Below are positions 9,628 to 19,769 of a stretch of 64,000 bases of DNA, one piece after another. Location of the stretch: the NCBI GenBank assembly GCA_000828835.1, contig AP014633.1:3658001-3722000 (forward strand). Reading direction: 5' to 3'. The DNA is from Thioploca ingrica (GTDB taxonomy: Bacteria > Pseudomonadota > Gammaproteobacteria > Beggiatoales > Beggiatoaceae). Each line of letters begins with the position of its first letter. Within the stretch, counting starts at the first letter, position 1. Both the position numbers and the translations under genes were made by a program. Under the pieces are notes generated by a model. It was not told the DNA's origin and ran no database searches. It saw nothing but the letters and a program-made list of their open reading frames with translations.

Positions 9628-12600
9628 ATGTTATTCTCATTAAAGAACACGCTGAAGTATTATAAAGTTTTACTTTTCATTGGCTTGACTCTCTTCATTT
9701 TCACCCAAACACTCACCCTGATACCGCTAGCGAAAGCCGAAGGCAGTCATGAACTGGTGAAAGATGGTGGATTTCGTCCTTATCTGTTATTTATTACAGA
9801 TTCTTCTCCTTCTGCTTTAATTTCCGGGATTGCTCCAAAGGCTACTATTAAAGTTTTCGTTAAGGCAGGTGAGCAAGTTAATGTTGGTTCTAGTGTGCCT
9901 AAAAGCGATTCTAGTTTTAATAAGAGAGACATTGCTTATTTTGATCCCGCCGGTAACGAAATCGGGCCTCCATATTGTGATGTGGCTGATGATCCAACTG
10001 TAGTAAAACCTTTAGGACTTATCCAAACCATTGCTGATGAGAGTTATGGACCTGAAGATCCTAATGATTTATCATCTGCTGATCCACCTGGATATACGCC
10101 TTGTACATTTACTGCCTTAACAACTGGCGTTTACAAAATAGAATTTCATGCACCACTAAAGAGTAATAATTCCCCATCTTCAGCAACATCAGCAACTGCT
10201 CAGTTTCCTATAGATGACAAGCAACAAGCCGGCGTTGCAGCCTGGGATGTTACCGTTTTCAAAACACCTAATGATCCGACTACTAAACAAATCGGTCGCG
10301 TTTATGCCAATTATCTGCCTTTATATACGAAGGGAACAACTGACCCCATTAATTCTCAACTGTTTATTTTGAGTAAAGTTGGACACAGCTACCATATTCA
10401 TTTAAATGGTATTCAACCGCTGAAATTCGTTTTTTTTGCCAATAATAAGGGTTTCAGGGATACAAGTGGAAACTCACTTTTAAAATCAGTATTGCAAACT
10501 GATGCCAATATTCATAATCCTGGGGTAGCAGATGATACCGACAATGTCACGTACAAAATATTTTTTAATGATCCCGCTAATAGTGATTTGCCATTAGATG
10601 CAGACTCAAAAGGCGATTGGAATAATTCGACAACTGACAAAACCTGGTTACTTTCTACCCCTCCACCACTACCGATAGTGGATAATTTTAAATTTACTGG
10701 AAGTGATGGAACAGCTAATCAAGCGGGTACTACTAATCCTCAAGGTGGACAATTTAGTTTTAATACAAATATGGCCGGAAATTACATTTTGACCATCGAT
10801 GCCGATCAAAATGATATTTACGGAGATAATAATGATAAAATTATTATGGGTACCGCTGATATTGGTAACAATACAGTCGATTGGGATGGGCGAGACGGAA
10901 ATAACCAATCTTTGGGAATCGGTGCTTATAAAGCTAAATTATTATTGAGTGACGAAGTTCATTTTCCCTTTTTTGATGTAGAAAAAAATCCTAATGGATT
11001 GATTATAGATAGATTAACATCTTGTTCAGGGGTGTGTGATGTTGTCTATTACGATGATAGTAATTTTCTAGCGGATGGCGGTAAGAAAAAGTTAGAAGGG
11101 GAGAACAGTTCTAATGGAGCGCATAAATTTACTACTCCTCCTACTACCGGCTTTGGTAATGATAGAGGAATCGATACGTGGACATCTATTACTGCCGAAC
11201 CTGCGGCCCCTCTAGACATTAATATTAAAGAAGTTGACCTAGAAGTAACCAAAACACACTCACCTGATAATCTCTCCCCTGGTAGTACAGTGACTTACAC
11301 GATTAAAGTCGAAAGTAATGATGGTTCTTTTAGTGATGTAACTGGAATAAAGGTAGAAGACACTGTTCCCAGTAACATGAGTGGAGTAACTTGGACTTGT
11401 ACAGTGGACCACACTGAGCCAGGAAATCGTTGTGCGCAAGCCAGTGGAACGGGCAATATCAATACCACCGTTGACTTAACACCGGGTACCATAGCCACTT
11501 TTACTGTTCAAGGCACTATCAGTAATAGCTTACCCGTCGGGCAAGAGATTAAAAATACGGTAACGATTACTACTCCCAATGATGTCACTAATAATCCGGG
11601 TGGAAAAACGGAAAATGCTGAGGATACTATCACCCTCGTTGCTCCAAATTCACAACCACCAACTGCGAATGATGATAGTGCCTCTACTCAAGCGAATACA
11701 GCGGTAACGATTCCAGTTTTAACTAATGATGTTCCCAGCACTGGAAGTCCTTTGGAGGTAACCAGTGTAGTTATCACGATACCCTTTGCTAATAATGGCA
11801 CGGTTCAGGTTCTTGCTGATGGTACAGTCAAATATACTCCCAATACTGGTTTTAGTGGTACCGATACATTTACTTATAAAGTTTATGACACTGATGGTTT
11901 GTACGATTTAGCAACCGTTACCGTAACTGTTACTTCACCACCACCGCCACCACCACCACCGCCGCCATCACCACCGCCGCCGACACCACCGCCGCCGACA
12001 CCACCGCCGCCGACACCACCGCCGCCAACACCGACAGTCAATAAATTATTATCAATAAAAATAACCGGTAAAGGTACAGTTACGAGTAATCCTGGGAGTA
12101 TCAATTGTCATAATGACATGGGCGTTTGTACTTCCAATATTGAAATGAATACTCAAGTAACACTGAGTGCTAAACCTGATTCTGGCTGGAAATTTAAAGA
12201 ATGGAAACAAGATTGCGATAAGAATGGTGAGGTAACATTGAGTTCTAATAAACAATGTGAAGCGATTTTTGTTCAAATTCAGCAGTTAACATTAACGGTG
12301 TTCATAACTGGTCAAGGTTCAGTCACTGCAATCAGTCCACCGGGAGGAATTGATTGTGGACCAGATTGCGCCAATGACTATGCTGAAGAAACTCCCGTCA
12401 TCCTTAAAGCAACACCAGCAGCCAGTTGGAAATTAGAAGGGTGGCGAGGTCATTGTGATGAACAGGGGAAAGTGACTTTATTAGAAACGGATAAACAATG
12501 TCGAGCTATTTTTACCCCGATAACAACTCCACTAGAACCATTTAAAGTAACCGTCTATAAAACCGGTCAGGGTACCGTCGTTAGTGAACCAAACGGTATC

Positions 12601-14628
12601 AATTGTGGCGGAACTTGTTCAGCACAATATGATGGTAGTCATGGTGTAAAACTTACTGCTACCCCAGATCCTGGTTGGAAATTGGAAGGCTGGCGTGGTC
12701 ATTGTGATGAAAATGGGCAGGTAGTTAGAAGTAGCACCAGTTATGATCATGCTCAATGCAGAGTAATCTTTTTACTTGATCCATCATCAGTAACTCCACC
12801 GCCAATAGTAACCCCACCGCCAATAGTAACTCCACCGTCGATAGTAACCCCACCGCCTAATGATAATCCGGTCAATCAGGATGATGACCACGATGGGGTA
12901 TCTACACCTACCGAAAACGCTGCACCAAATAGCGGCGATGGTAACAATGATGGGATTCCCGATAGTCAACAAAATAACGTCATCTCATCACCGAGCGGTG
13001 GACAAGGTGGACAATATGTTACCGTTGAAGAAACCAATGGTTGTCCGGTGCAAGCGAACCAACCAGCCGCTACTGCTATTGACTTAAATCTCAGTTGCTC
13101 TCAAGCCAATATCAAAACTTATTATCATGGTATCAGTGACTACCAAAATCTACCGAGTTTCCGATCAGTATCGACTGGCGGTAATTCCAATACGACCCAA
13201 ACCCCACCGATAACCTATAACACGGTTATGATTCAAGGACAACCGGTTGCAGTCGAATCGATTAAGTTAAGTGATGGTGGAATCGGTGATAGTATTGCGG
13301 GTGATGGTAAAATCACGTACACTAATAAACAAAGCTCACTTCCAAGTAATGAACCTCAACCCACACCACCGATTCATCCGATTCCAGTTAGCCCATTTAA
13401 TTCCGTATCAACCATTATCGGTCAAGAGATAGGCGGTTTTAATCCCAATAACAACACCAGTCAGAATACGACTACTGGAGTGAATAACACCGATTCACCA
13501 ACCATTAGCCGCTGCCTATTGTTTTCCTCTACCACGACTCAATCCTCCTCCTGGAGCCAAATACTCCAAGTGGGTGACACGACCACCATCACGCTTAATA
13601 CGGGACCAGGTGAATTTTCTATTAAAGAAATGCCCGATCCAACTTTGGTTTCAGTCGAGCATTGGCAATCCTTAAATGGGAATGTGGAATTGAGTTTAAC
13701 GGGCTTAAGTGTTGGTGATACCCAAATGACCCTGAGTGATAGTGCTGCTTCTCAACAAGCAACACTTCATATCACCGTCATAGCAATCGCTCATTCTGCT
13801 AACTCCGCACCGCCGCTAGTGGAAAAAGAGGTAAAAACCCTCCAAACGGTTATGCAAGTAGGGCAAGATATTAATTTAGTTGTGACGGGTGGAGAAGGTT
13901 CACTTGCCATTACCCAGCTACCGAATAGTAGTTTAGTTTCACTAACCCATTGGCAGAATCAGACTAACGGAACCGCTTACTTTACCTTGACCGGTCTTAA
14001 TATCGGTAATACCAACTTGGTTATCACTGATGAAGCGACACCGCCGCAAAAAACTAATGTTAATATTAGCATCCTGACTAACAAATCGTCTGATGACGAT
14101 AAACCGGTTATCGATTCAACGATTGCAGATAACTCAGTGAATTCTACAACGGCTTGTCAAGGAGATACTTTAGGAATAGATTTACAAGACCGTCCTAATC
14201 AGGCTTGTTTTATGGGTAAAGTAATCAGTCTGGGTGATTTACGCTCCAGTGCTCACGTATTTACACCGACTGAAGCACAAAATGCGAGAGTAACCGCAAC
14301 GGTTCTCATTTCGCCGGCAGATGTTGGCAAAGCAGCTAAAATTCTCTTAGTCGGCAAACATACTAACTTAAATGGAGAAACCACCCTGTACATTCGAGAT
14401 GATAGCCGTGATCAACACAGTTGGCAAAAATGGAATGGTCAAATTGAACAGATTCCACCTTCACAAGATTACCCCCAATTACCTGAAATCATAGATATCT
14501 TTATCTACGAAGGTGATTTAAGCGCGATGCCAGGAGAATTTACCGTTTTTGTAGGTTACCAGTTGTCAGATAGTATTATTATTTACAACGGATTGAAACC
14601 AATACACTTTTGGATAGATAGCAACTAA
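9628..14628 (+). CDS. Giant exported multidomain surface protein, paralogue of the upstream gene
   Basis: 1666 residues from the ATG at 9628. That start is chosen because AGGAGA lies about 6 bases upstream; an in-frame ATG at 9604 and a TTG at 9598 have no such site. The signal peptide ends at PLAKA/EGS. The N-terminal 500 residues parallel the upstream protein (SHELVKDGGFRPYL). Then come a DUF11-like domain, one CshA-like repeat (about 11650-11930), a poly-proline linker (about 11935-12040), three InlB-like repeats with EGWRGHCDE, a second PPPIVT linker, a choice-of-anchor-U-like segment (GDGNNDGIPDSQQNN), two BIG2-like repeats, and one copy of the C-terminal GEF..FVGYQL..SIIIYNG module (about 14248-14625). 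It is probably exported to the cell surface or matrix. It is shorter than its neighbour mainly because it has one cadherin-like repeat instead of twelve. Confidence 0.87.
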   Translation: MLFSLKNTLKYYKVLLFIGLTLFIFTQTLTLIPLAKAEGSHELVKDGGFRPYLLFITDSSPSALISGIAPKATIKVFVKAGEQVNVGSSVPKSDSSFNKRDIAYFDPAGNEIGPPYCDVADDPTVVKPLGLIQTIADESYGPEDPNDLSSADPPGYTPCTFTALTTGVYKIEFHAPLKSNNSPSSATSATAQFPIDDKQQAGVAAWDVTVFKTPNDPTTKQIGRVYANYLPLYTKGTTDPINSQLFILSKVGHSYHIHLNGIQPLKFVFFANNKGFRDTSGNSLLKSVLQTDANIHNPGVADDTDNVTYKIFFNDPANSDLPLDADSKGDWNNSTTDKTWLLSTPPPLPIVDNFKFTGSDGTANQAGTTNPQGGQFSFNTNMAGNYILTIDADQNDIYGDNNDKIIMGTADIGNNTVDWDGRDGNNQSLGIGAYKAKLLLSDEVHFPFFDVEKNPNGLIIDRLTSCSGVCDVVYYDDSNFLADGGKKKLEGENSSNGAHKFTTPPTTGFGNDRGIDTWTSITAEPAAPLDINIKEVDLEVTKTHSPDNLSPGSTVTYTIKVESNDGSFSDVTGIKVEDTVPSNMSGVTWTCTVDHTEPGNRCAQASGTGNINTTVDLTPGTIATFTVQGTISNSLPVGQEIKNTVTITTPNDVTNNPGGKTENAEDTITLVAPNSQPPTANDDSASTQANTAVTIPVLTNDVPSTGSPLEVTSVVITIPFANNGTVQVLADGTVKYTPNTGFSGTDTFTYKVYDTDGLYDLATVTVTVTSPPPPPPPPPPSPPPPTPPPPTPPPPTPPPPTPTVNKLLSIKITGKGTVTSNPGSINCHNDMGVCTSNIEMNTQVTLSAKPDSGWKFKEWKQDCDKNGEVTLSSNKQCEAIFVQIQQLTLTVFITGQGSVTAISPPGGIDCGPDCANDYAEETPVILKATPAASWKLEGWRGHCDEQGKVTLLETDKQCRAIFTPITTPLEPFKVTVYKTGQGTVVSEPNGINCGGTCSAQYDGSHGVKLTATPDPGWKLEGWRGHCDENGQVVRSSTSYDHAQCRVIFLLDPSSVTPPPIVTPPPIVTPPSIVTPPPNDNPVNQDDDHDGVSTPTENAAPNSGDGNNDGIPDSQQNNVISSPSGGQGGQYVTVEETNGCPVQANQPAATAIDLNLSCSQANIKTYYHGISDYQNLPSFRSVSTGGNSNTTQTPPITYNTVMIQGQPVAVESIKLSDGGIGDSIAGDGKITYTNKQSSLPSNEPQPTPPIHPIPVSPFNSVSTIIGQEIGGFNPNNNTSQNTTTGVNNTDSPTISRCLLFSSTTTQSSSWSQILQVGDTTTITLNTGPGEFSIKEMPDPTLVSVEHWQSLNGNVELSLTGLSVGDTQMTLSDSAASQQATLHITVIAIAHSANSAPPLVEKEVKTLQTVMQVGQDINLVVTGGEGSLAITQLPNSSLVSLTHWQNQTNGTAYFTLTGLNIGNTNLVITDEATPPQKTNVNISILTNKSSDDDKPVIDSTIADNSVNSTTACQGDTLGIDLQDRPNQACFMGKVISLGDLRSSAHVFTPTEAQNARVTATVLISPADVGKAAKILLVGKHTNLNGETTLYIRDDSRDQHSWQKWNGQIEQIPPSQDYPQLPEIIDIFIYEGDLSAMPGEFTVFVGYQLSDSIIIYNGLKPIHFWIDSN

Positions 14629-14643
14629 ACTAAACAATTAAGC

Positions 14644-14687
14644 TAGGTAGGGTGGGTAACGGTAAACCGTGTTGCCCACCCTACCTA
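14644..14687. terminator. Long perfect-arm hairpin after the second giant gene
   Basis: TAGGTAGGGTGGG pairs with CCCACCCTACCTA, and the inner ACGGT/ACCGT extends the stem, beginning 16 bases after the stop codon. There is no clear U-tract. Similar GGTAGGGT hairpins occur at 20959 and near 60983, so it is also a dispersed repeat. Confidence 0.5.
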
Positions 14688-14760
14688 ACTACCGGAGTTA
14701 TATCTCCACTCGGTTATTTTGAAAGTTAAACATCGCGTGAGTAAGTTTTAGAGAAACAAG

Positions 14761-15090
14761 ATGATAAGCACACTAGAGAAACTTAAATGCTTGGAAGCTT
14801 ATCTAGCTGCCAACAGTTCTATTGTTGATTCGGTACTAGATAAGAGTATAACTAAACTACTGGCGCGTGAACAAATGCGAATGCAGAACTTAACACAACG
14901 TCTGCAACAGCAAATTAGCCAATTTGAGAAAAATTACCATTTAGTATCGCAGGAGTTTTATACACGCTATAACCAAGGAAAAATGGGTGACGAAATGGAT
15001 TTCGTTGAGTGGGCATCTACCATAGAAATGCTCGCCAATGCGAAAAAACGGATAGCATTGTTGGATAGTGTAAATGAATCCGTTGATTGA
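14761..15090 (+). CDS. TumA-like antitoxin candidate
   Basis: 109 residues, mostly helical, with a predicted coiled-coil middle (RMQNLTQRLQQQISQFEKNY) and a conserved-looking tail (GDEMDFVEWASTIEML). The pattern (about 110 aa, N-terminal LEKLKCLEAYLAANSSIVDS, C-terminal MDFVEW) matches my recollection of proteins paired with TumE-family toxins. It overlaps the next gene by 17 bases, as expected for a translationally coupled toxin-antitoxin pair. Assignment rests on length, gene order and partner. A generic coiled-coil protein is the alternative. Confidence 0.6.
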   Translation: MISTLEKLKCLEAYLAANSSIVDSVLDKSITKLLAREQMRMQNLTQRLQQQISQFEKNYHLVSQEFYTRYNQGKMGDEMDFVEWASTIEMLANAKKRIALLDSVNESVD

Positions 15091-15484
15091 AGACTATTTT
15101 GATGCAGCAGAAGTGTGTTTGATTCAAAGTCCGGCGATAAGTTCTTATGAGCTTATTCGCAAAGAAGTTTCCCAAATTGATGGCAAGTTGCGCATAAAAG
15201 CCATAATAGAAGATGGCAGTGTGCTTGAGTTTTTCATATATGTCTCAGAGTCAAATGGACAAATCAGCTTGCCAAAATACAGTTTCCATTGGCAAAGCGC
15301 ACAAAAACAACTCATAAAACGCTGGGACAATGCACCGCATTATCCTTTTTTGACTAATGCCCCACATCATGTCCATCTATCGGATGATACAGTAGAACCT
15401 TCTGTCAAGGTACCTGAGGTATTTTTTGTGATAGAGCAGATTGAAGTTGCGTTGAGCTTGCGTAGCTTGCGTAGGATGCGCTGA
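15074..15484 (+). CDS. TumE-family (DUF6516-like) toxin candidate
   Basis: 136 residues. The centre carries YSFHWQSAQKQLIKRWDN followed by APHHVHLSDDTVEPS, which I recognise as the signature of the TumE/DUF6516 family, toxins of poorly known mechanism. It follows the antitoxin candidate with a 17-base overlap. The last dozen residues (LSLRSLRRMR) are translated from sequence resembling a dispersed intergenic repeat (GTAGGATGCG), so the native C-terminus may have been altered by repeat insertion. The family call is fairly firm. Activity cannot be judged from sequence. Confidence 0.65.
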   Translation: MNPLIEDYFDAAEVCLIQSPAISSYELIRKEVSQIDGKLRIKAIIEDGSVLEFFIYVSESNGQISLPKYSFHWQSAQKQLIKRWDNAPHYPFLTNAPHHVHLSDDTVEPSVKVPEVFFVIEQIEVALSLRSLRRMR

Positions 15485-15533
15485 GGTACGAAGCGCATCA
15501 ATTCGCGAGCTATGTGGGCTTGGCAAACCGGCA

Positions 15534-15554
15534 TTCCCAAGTGGAACTTGGGAA
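15534..15554. repeat. Dispersed short hairpin (TTCCCAAG type)
   Basis: TTCCCAAG-TGGAA-CTTGGGAA is a perfect 8-bp stem with a 5-base loop, followed by CGAGAG. The element at 35853-35975 carries related ACCAAG/CTTGGT hairpins followed by CGAGG, suggesting one repeat family. Confidence 0.55.
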
Positions 15555-15671
15555 CGAGAGAATGGTATTAGCCTAAAAGAGCCCTACTTAAAAGTGAAAT
15601 AGGGTTGTCGAAAGCGATTAATTACATTAATATATAAAAAATCTCAATCTTCTGCTTCAAAATAGTTCATT

Positions 15672-17084
15672 ATGTTAACTCCTGTCATTTTATCTGGCGG
15701 TTCTGGCAGCCGCCTCTGGCCATTATCTCGTGAACATTATCCCAAACAATTATTAGCTTTAATTGGCGAAGATACCTTATTGCAGGCGACAGTTAAACGC
15801 CTTATTGGCTTACCGGGTCAATCGGCTCCTTTGATGGTTTGTAATGAAACGCATCGTTTTCTGGTAGCGGAACAATTGCGTCGAATTGGCGTTTCTCCTA
15901 GTCATATCATTTTGGAACCCATCGGACGTAATACCGCACCGGCAACCGCAATAGCCGCTTTGATATCAATGAGTTATCACCCGGAGACCTTATTGTTGAT
16001 ATTACCGGCTGATCATCTAATTGCTCAGGTTGAAACCTTTCAGAATGCGGTCAAAGCGGGTATTCCATTAGCTCAAGCGGGTTATTTAGTGACTTTTGGG
16101 GTGGTACCCACTCATCCCGAAACGGGGTATGGTTATATTAATGCGCGGGAGTCGATAGAAGATACTGTCGTTTTATCGGTAGATCGCTTTGTGGAAAAAC
16201 CAGATTTTGAAACCGCTAAACAATATGTTGATTCCGGTGAATATTATTGGAATAGTGGGATGTTTTTGTTTAAAGCCAGCCGCTATTTAGAAGAATTAGA
16301 AAAATTTGCTCCCGATATTGTGGGTGCTTGTCGGCAAGCGATTGATAATGCTTTAGAAGATAAAGATTTTTTACGTTTAGATCCCGCTGCTTTTAAGGCT
16401 TGTCCGAGCAACTCCATTGACTATGCCGTGATGGAACACACTCATGCTGCGGCCGTGGTTCCTTTGGACGCTGGTTGGAATGATGTCGGTGCTTGGTCGT
16501 CTCTCTGGGAAGTGAGTGAACAAGATAGCGATGGTAATGTGATTATCGGTGATGTGTTGGTGGAAAATGTCCGTAATTGTTATTTACGCGCCGACAACCG
16601 GTTACTCGCTGCCATTGGCATCGAAGATCACATCATTGTTGAAACCGCTGATGCCATTCTAGTCGTTCACAAAGATCAAGTTCAATCGGTCAAAAATATT
16701 GTCTCGCGCTTAAAAGCGGCTGATCGCCCAGAAGCCCATTTACATCGTAAAGTCTATCGACCTTGGGGTAGTTATGAAGGGATTGATAATGAATCCCGCT
16801 TTCAGGTCAAGCACATCACCGTGAATCCCGGGGCCAGTTTATCCTTGCAAATGCATTATCATCGTTCTGAACACTGGGTAGTGGTTAAAGGGACTGCTCA
16901 AATTACCCGCGGTGAGGACACTTTTATTTTATCTGAAAATCAATCAACCTATATTCCGTTGGGTGTTAAACATCGTCTCGCTAATCCAGGTAAATTGCCT
17001 TTAGAGATTATTGAAATCCAATCCGGTAGTTATTTAGGTGAAGATGATATTGTCCGTTATGAAGATGTTTATGGGCGAGAATAA
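15672..17084 (+). CDS. manC: Mannose-1-phosphate guanylyltransferase / mannose-6-phosphate isomerase
   Basis: 470 residues, full length for the bifunctional ManC/AlgA family. The N-terminal nucleotidyltransferase has the GDP-mannose pyrophosphorylase signature LSGGSGSRLWPLSREHYPKQ at residues 7-26 and FVEKPD near 177. The C-terminal cupin-type isomerase domain has HYHRSEHWVVVKG. The family makes GDP-mannose from mannose-1-phosphate and can interconvert fructose-6-P and mannose-6-P, feeding exopolysaccharide, O-antigen or glycoconjugate synthesis in the cytoplasm. No other sugar-nucleotide genes lie next to it. About 90 bases separate it from gltD on the same strand. Confidence 0.95.
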   Translation: MLTPVILSGGSGSRLWPLSREHYPKQLLALIGEDTLLQATVKRLIGLPGQSAPLMVCNETHRFLVAEQLRRIGVSPSHIILEPIGRNTAPATAIAALISMSYHPETLLLILPADHLIAQVETFQNAVKAGIPLAQAGYLVTFGVVPTHPETGYGYINARESIEDTVVLSVDRFVEKPDFETAKQYVDSGEYYWNSGMFLFKASRYLEELEKFAPDIVGACRQAIDNALEDKDFLRLDPAAFKACPSNSIDYAVMEHTHAAAVVPLDAGWNDVGAWSSLWEVSEQDSDGNVIIGDVLVENVRNCYLRADNRLLAAIGIEDHIIVETADAILVVHKDQVQSVKNIVSRLKAADRPEAHLHRKVYRPWGSYEGIDNESRFQVKHITVNPGASLSLQMHYHRSEHWVVVKGTAQITRGEDTFILSENQSTYIPLGVKHRLANPGKLPLEIIEIQSGSYLGEDDIVRYEDVYGRE

Positions 17085-17174
17085 CTTGAAGTAGAGCGAG
17101 TAACACATTTTTAAGCCGCTGGAACTAAACGGTAACGATTATTTTATAGTGATTTGTATTGAAAGGAATAAGTA

Positions 17175-18620
17175 ATGGGAAAAACAACTGGCTTCATGGA
17201 AATTACCCGGCAGGAGCGTAAATATGCACCGGCCGCTGATCGTATTCACCATTATCAAGAATTTATTATCCCACTGACTGAAGCAGGAGTGAGTAGACAA
17301 GGGGCTCGCTGCATGGATTGTGGTATTCCTTTTTGTCATCAAGGTTGCCCAATTGATAATATCATTCCAGATTGGAATGACCTAGTCTATCGCGGTCGTT
17401 GGCGTGAAGCCTTGGCGGTATTACACAGTACTAATAATTTTCCAGAATTTACGGGGCGAATCTGTCCAGCACCTTGTGAAGCTGCTTGCACACTGAATTT
17501 GAATGACGAACCCGTCACCATTAAAACAATTGAGTGTGCCATTATTGATAAAGCCTGGGAAGAAGCTTGGATTGTGCCACAAATTCCCAGTCATCGGAGC
17601 GGTAAACGAGTGGCTATTGTCGGCTCTGGTCCGGCTGGATTAGCTTGTGCACAACAATTAGCTCGGATTGGACATGAAGTGGTCGTGTATGAAAAAAATG
17701 ACCGGATTGGTGGTTTACTCCGTTACGGCATTCCCGATTTTAAAATGGAGAAACAACTGATTGATCGTCGTATGGCGCAAATGCAAGCGGAAGGCGTTAA
17801 ATTTCGCCCGAATACGCATATTGGTGTTGATATGTCGGCTTTACGTTTGGTCGAAGAATTTGATGCCGTCGTTCTCACCGGTGGTGCAGAAAAGCCGCGT
17901 GATTTGCCGATACCCGGTCGAGAATTAGCGGGTATTTATTTCGCCATGGAATTCTTGCCTCAACAAAACCGTCGCGTTGCTGGGGATGACTTCCCTGAAG
18001 AACTCACTATTAGTGCCGCTAATAAACACGTCATTGTGATTGGTGGTGGCGATACCGGTTCTGACTGTATTGGTACCTCGGTTCGGCATGGTGCGGCTTC
18101 AGTCACTCAATTGGAAATTTTGCCCAAACCCCCGGTAAAAGAAAATAAGGAATTAACTTGGCCCAATTGGCCCAATAAATTACGGTCGTCTTCTTCTCAT
18201 GAGGAAGGTTGTCAACGCGATTGGAGTGTGGTTACCAAAGCTTTTATTGGTCGTCAGGGTCAAGTTAATAAAGTGCAACTGGTCCGCGTTGATTGGCAAC
18301 CAGATGAACAAGGTCGTTGGCTGATGTCAGAAATACCGGGGAGTGAATTTGAATTGAAAGCCGATTTAGTCCTACTGGCGATGGGATTTGTGCATCCAGT
18401 ACACGAAGGTATGCTGCAAGAACTGGGCGTTGCGTTAGATGGACGCGGTAATGTCCAAGCCAATACCCAGCATCATAAAACTTCTGTCGATAAAGTATTT
18501 GTTGCCGGTGATATGCGGCGGGGACAATCTCTAGTCGTTTGGGCGATTCGAGAAGGGCGACAAGCAGCTCGGGCGGTGGATGAATTTTTAATGGGATATT
18601 CGGAATTACCTAGCTATTAG
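17175..18620 (+). CDS. gltD: Glutamate synthase (NADPH) small subunit
   Basis: 481 residues, typical for GltD. The N-terminal cysteines [14 protein letters not shown] and CPAPCEAAC supply the iron-sulfur ligands. A FAD Rossmann motif ([18 protein letters not shown], about residue 151) and an NADPH motif ([13 protein letters not shown]) follow. It passes electrons from NADPH to the large subunit GltB for glutamate formation from glutamine and 2-oxoglutarate. The gltB gene is not in this window; the flanking genes are manC and serC, so the subunits are either unlinked or this is a stand-alone paralogue. AAAGGAA lies about 8 bases before the ATG. Confidence 0.93.
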   Translation: MGKTTGFMEITRQERKYAPAADRIHHYQEFIIPLTEAGVSRQGARCMDCGIPFCHQGCPIDNIIPDWNDLVYRGRWREALAVLHSTNNFPEFTGRICPAPCEAACTLNLNDEPVTIKTIECAIIDKAWEEAWIVPQIPSHRSGKRVAIVGSGPAGLACAQQLARIGHEVVVYEKNDRIGGLLRYGIPDFKMEKQLIDRRMAQMQAEGVKFRPNTHIGVDMSALRLVEEFDAVVLTGGAEKPRDLPIPGRELAGIYFAMEFLPQQNRRVAGDDFPEELTISAANKHVIVIGGGDTGSDCIGTSVRHGAASVTQLEILPKPPVKENKELTWPNWPNKLRSSSSHEEGCQRDWSVVTKAFIGRQGQVNKVQLVRVDWQPDEQGRWLMSEIPGSEFELKADLVLLAMGFVHPVHEGMLQELGVALDGRGNVQANTQHHKTSVDKVFVAGDMRRGQSLVVWAIREGRQAARAVDEFLMGYSELPSY

Positions 18621-18686
18621 CATTGAACATTTCAGTTCGTGTAAACTATAGTCTTTTTTTATATCAGTTGAGCACAAGGACGGATT

Positions 18687-19769
18687 ATGTCACGAGTCTA
18701 TAATTTTAGTGCTGGTCCAGCGATGTTACCGGAGCCAGTTTTACAACAAGCACAAGCAGAATTGCCGGCTTGGCAAAGTTCTGGTATGTCGGTGATGGAA
18801 ATGAGTCATCGGGGTAAAGAATTTATTGCGATTGCCGAACAAGCCGAAGCTGATTTACGCGAATTATTAGCGATTCCAACCAACTATAAAGTCTTATTTC
18901 TGCAAGGGGGTGCTTCCTTACAATTTGCGATGGTACCCCTGAATTTATTACGGGGCGGTAATGAAGCGGATTATTTGAATACCGGTTTATGGTCGAAAAA
19001 AGCCGTTGCTGAAGCCAAAAAATATTGTCAAGTTCATCTCGCCATTAACGCGGAACCGAATAATTTTACCACTCTACCGGCTTATGATTCTTCAAAGCTT
19101 AACCCTTATGCTGCTTATGTTCACTATACGCCGAATGAAACCATCAACGGTTTAGAATTTCATACCATTCCGGATGTCGGTGATAAACCGCTGGTGGCTG
19201 ACATGTCATCAACGATTTTATCGCGTCCGTTAGACGTTTCTAAATATGGGTTAATTTATGCGGGGGCACAAAAAAATATTGGTCCCGCTGGGCTGACTAT
19301 CGTCATCGTTCGGGAGGATTTAACCGATAATGCGATGCCCGGTACCCCGACCATGTTGATGTATAAAACGCACCTAGACAATCAATCCATGTACAATACG
19401 CCACCCACTTATGCTTGGTACATTGCCGGATTGGTATTTAAGTGGCTTAAAGACCAAGGTGGTTTAGCGGCGATGGGTGAACGTAATCAACGCAAAGCAG
19501 CAATGCTTTATGCGGCGATTGATCAGTCTGAATTTTACGGTAATCCGGTGGCTCTCCCCTATCGTTCTTGGATGAATGTTCCTTTCACCATAAAAAATCC
19601 GGATCTGGAAAAAACTTTCTTAGCCGAAGCCAAAACCGCCGGTTTGGTTAGCTTAGCTGGTCACCGTTCAGTCGGTGGGATGCGTGCCAGTATTTATAAT
19701 GCTATGCCCGAAGCGGGTGTACAGGCGTTGATCGAGTTTATGAATGACTTTGCTAAACGGAATGGATAA
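18687..19769 (+). CDS. serC: Phosphoserine aminotransferase
   Basis: 360 residues, standard SerC length. It starts with [15 protein letters not shown] and has the PLP-lysine region [16 protein letters not shown], the serine/phosphate-binding QGGASLQF stretch and C-terminal [16 protein letters not shown]. It converts 3-phosphohydroxypyruvate to phosphoserine using glutamate and also acts in vitamin B6 synthesis. Its stop codon overlaps the start of serA by one base (TAATG), so the two serine-pathway genes are translationally coupled. AAGGA precedes the ATG. Confidence 0.96.
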   Translation: MSRVYNFSAGPAMLPEPVLQQAQAELPAWQSSGMSVMEMSHRGKEFIAIAEQAEADLRELLAIPTNYKVLFLQGGASLQFAMVPLNLLRGGNEADYLNTGLWSKKAVAEAKKYCQVHLAINAEPNNFTTLPAYDSSKLNPYAAYVHYTPNETINGLEFHTIPDVGDKPLVADMSSTILSRPLDVSKYGLIYAGAQKNIGPAGLTIVIVREDLTDNAMPGTPTMLMYKTHLDNQSMYNTPPTYAWYIAGLVFKWLKDQGGLAAMGERNQRKAAMLYAAIDQSEFYGNPVALPYRSWMNVPFTIKNPDLEKTFLAEAKTAGLVSLAGHRSVGGMRASIYNAMPEAGVQALIEFMNDFAKRNG

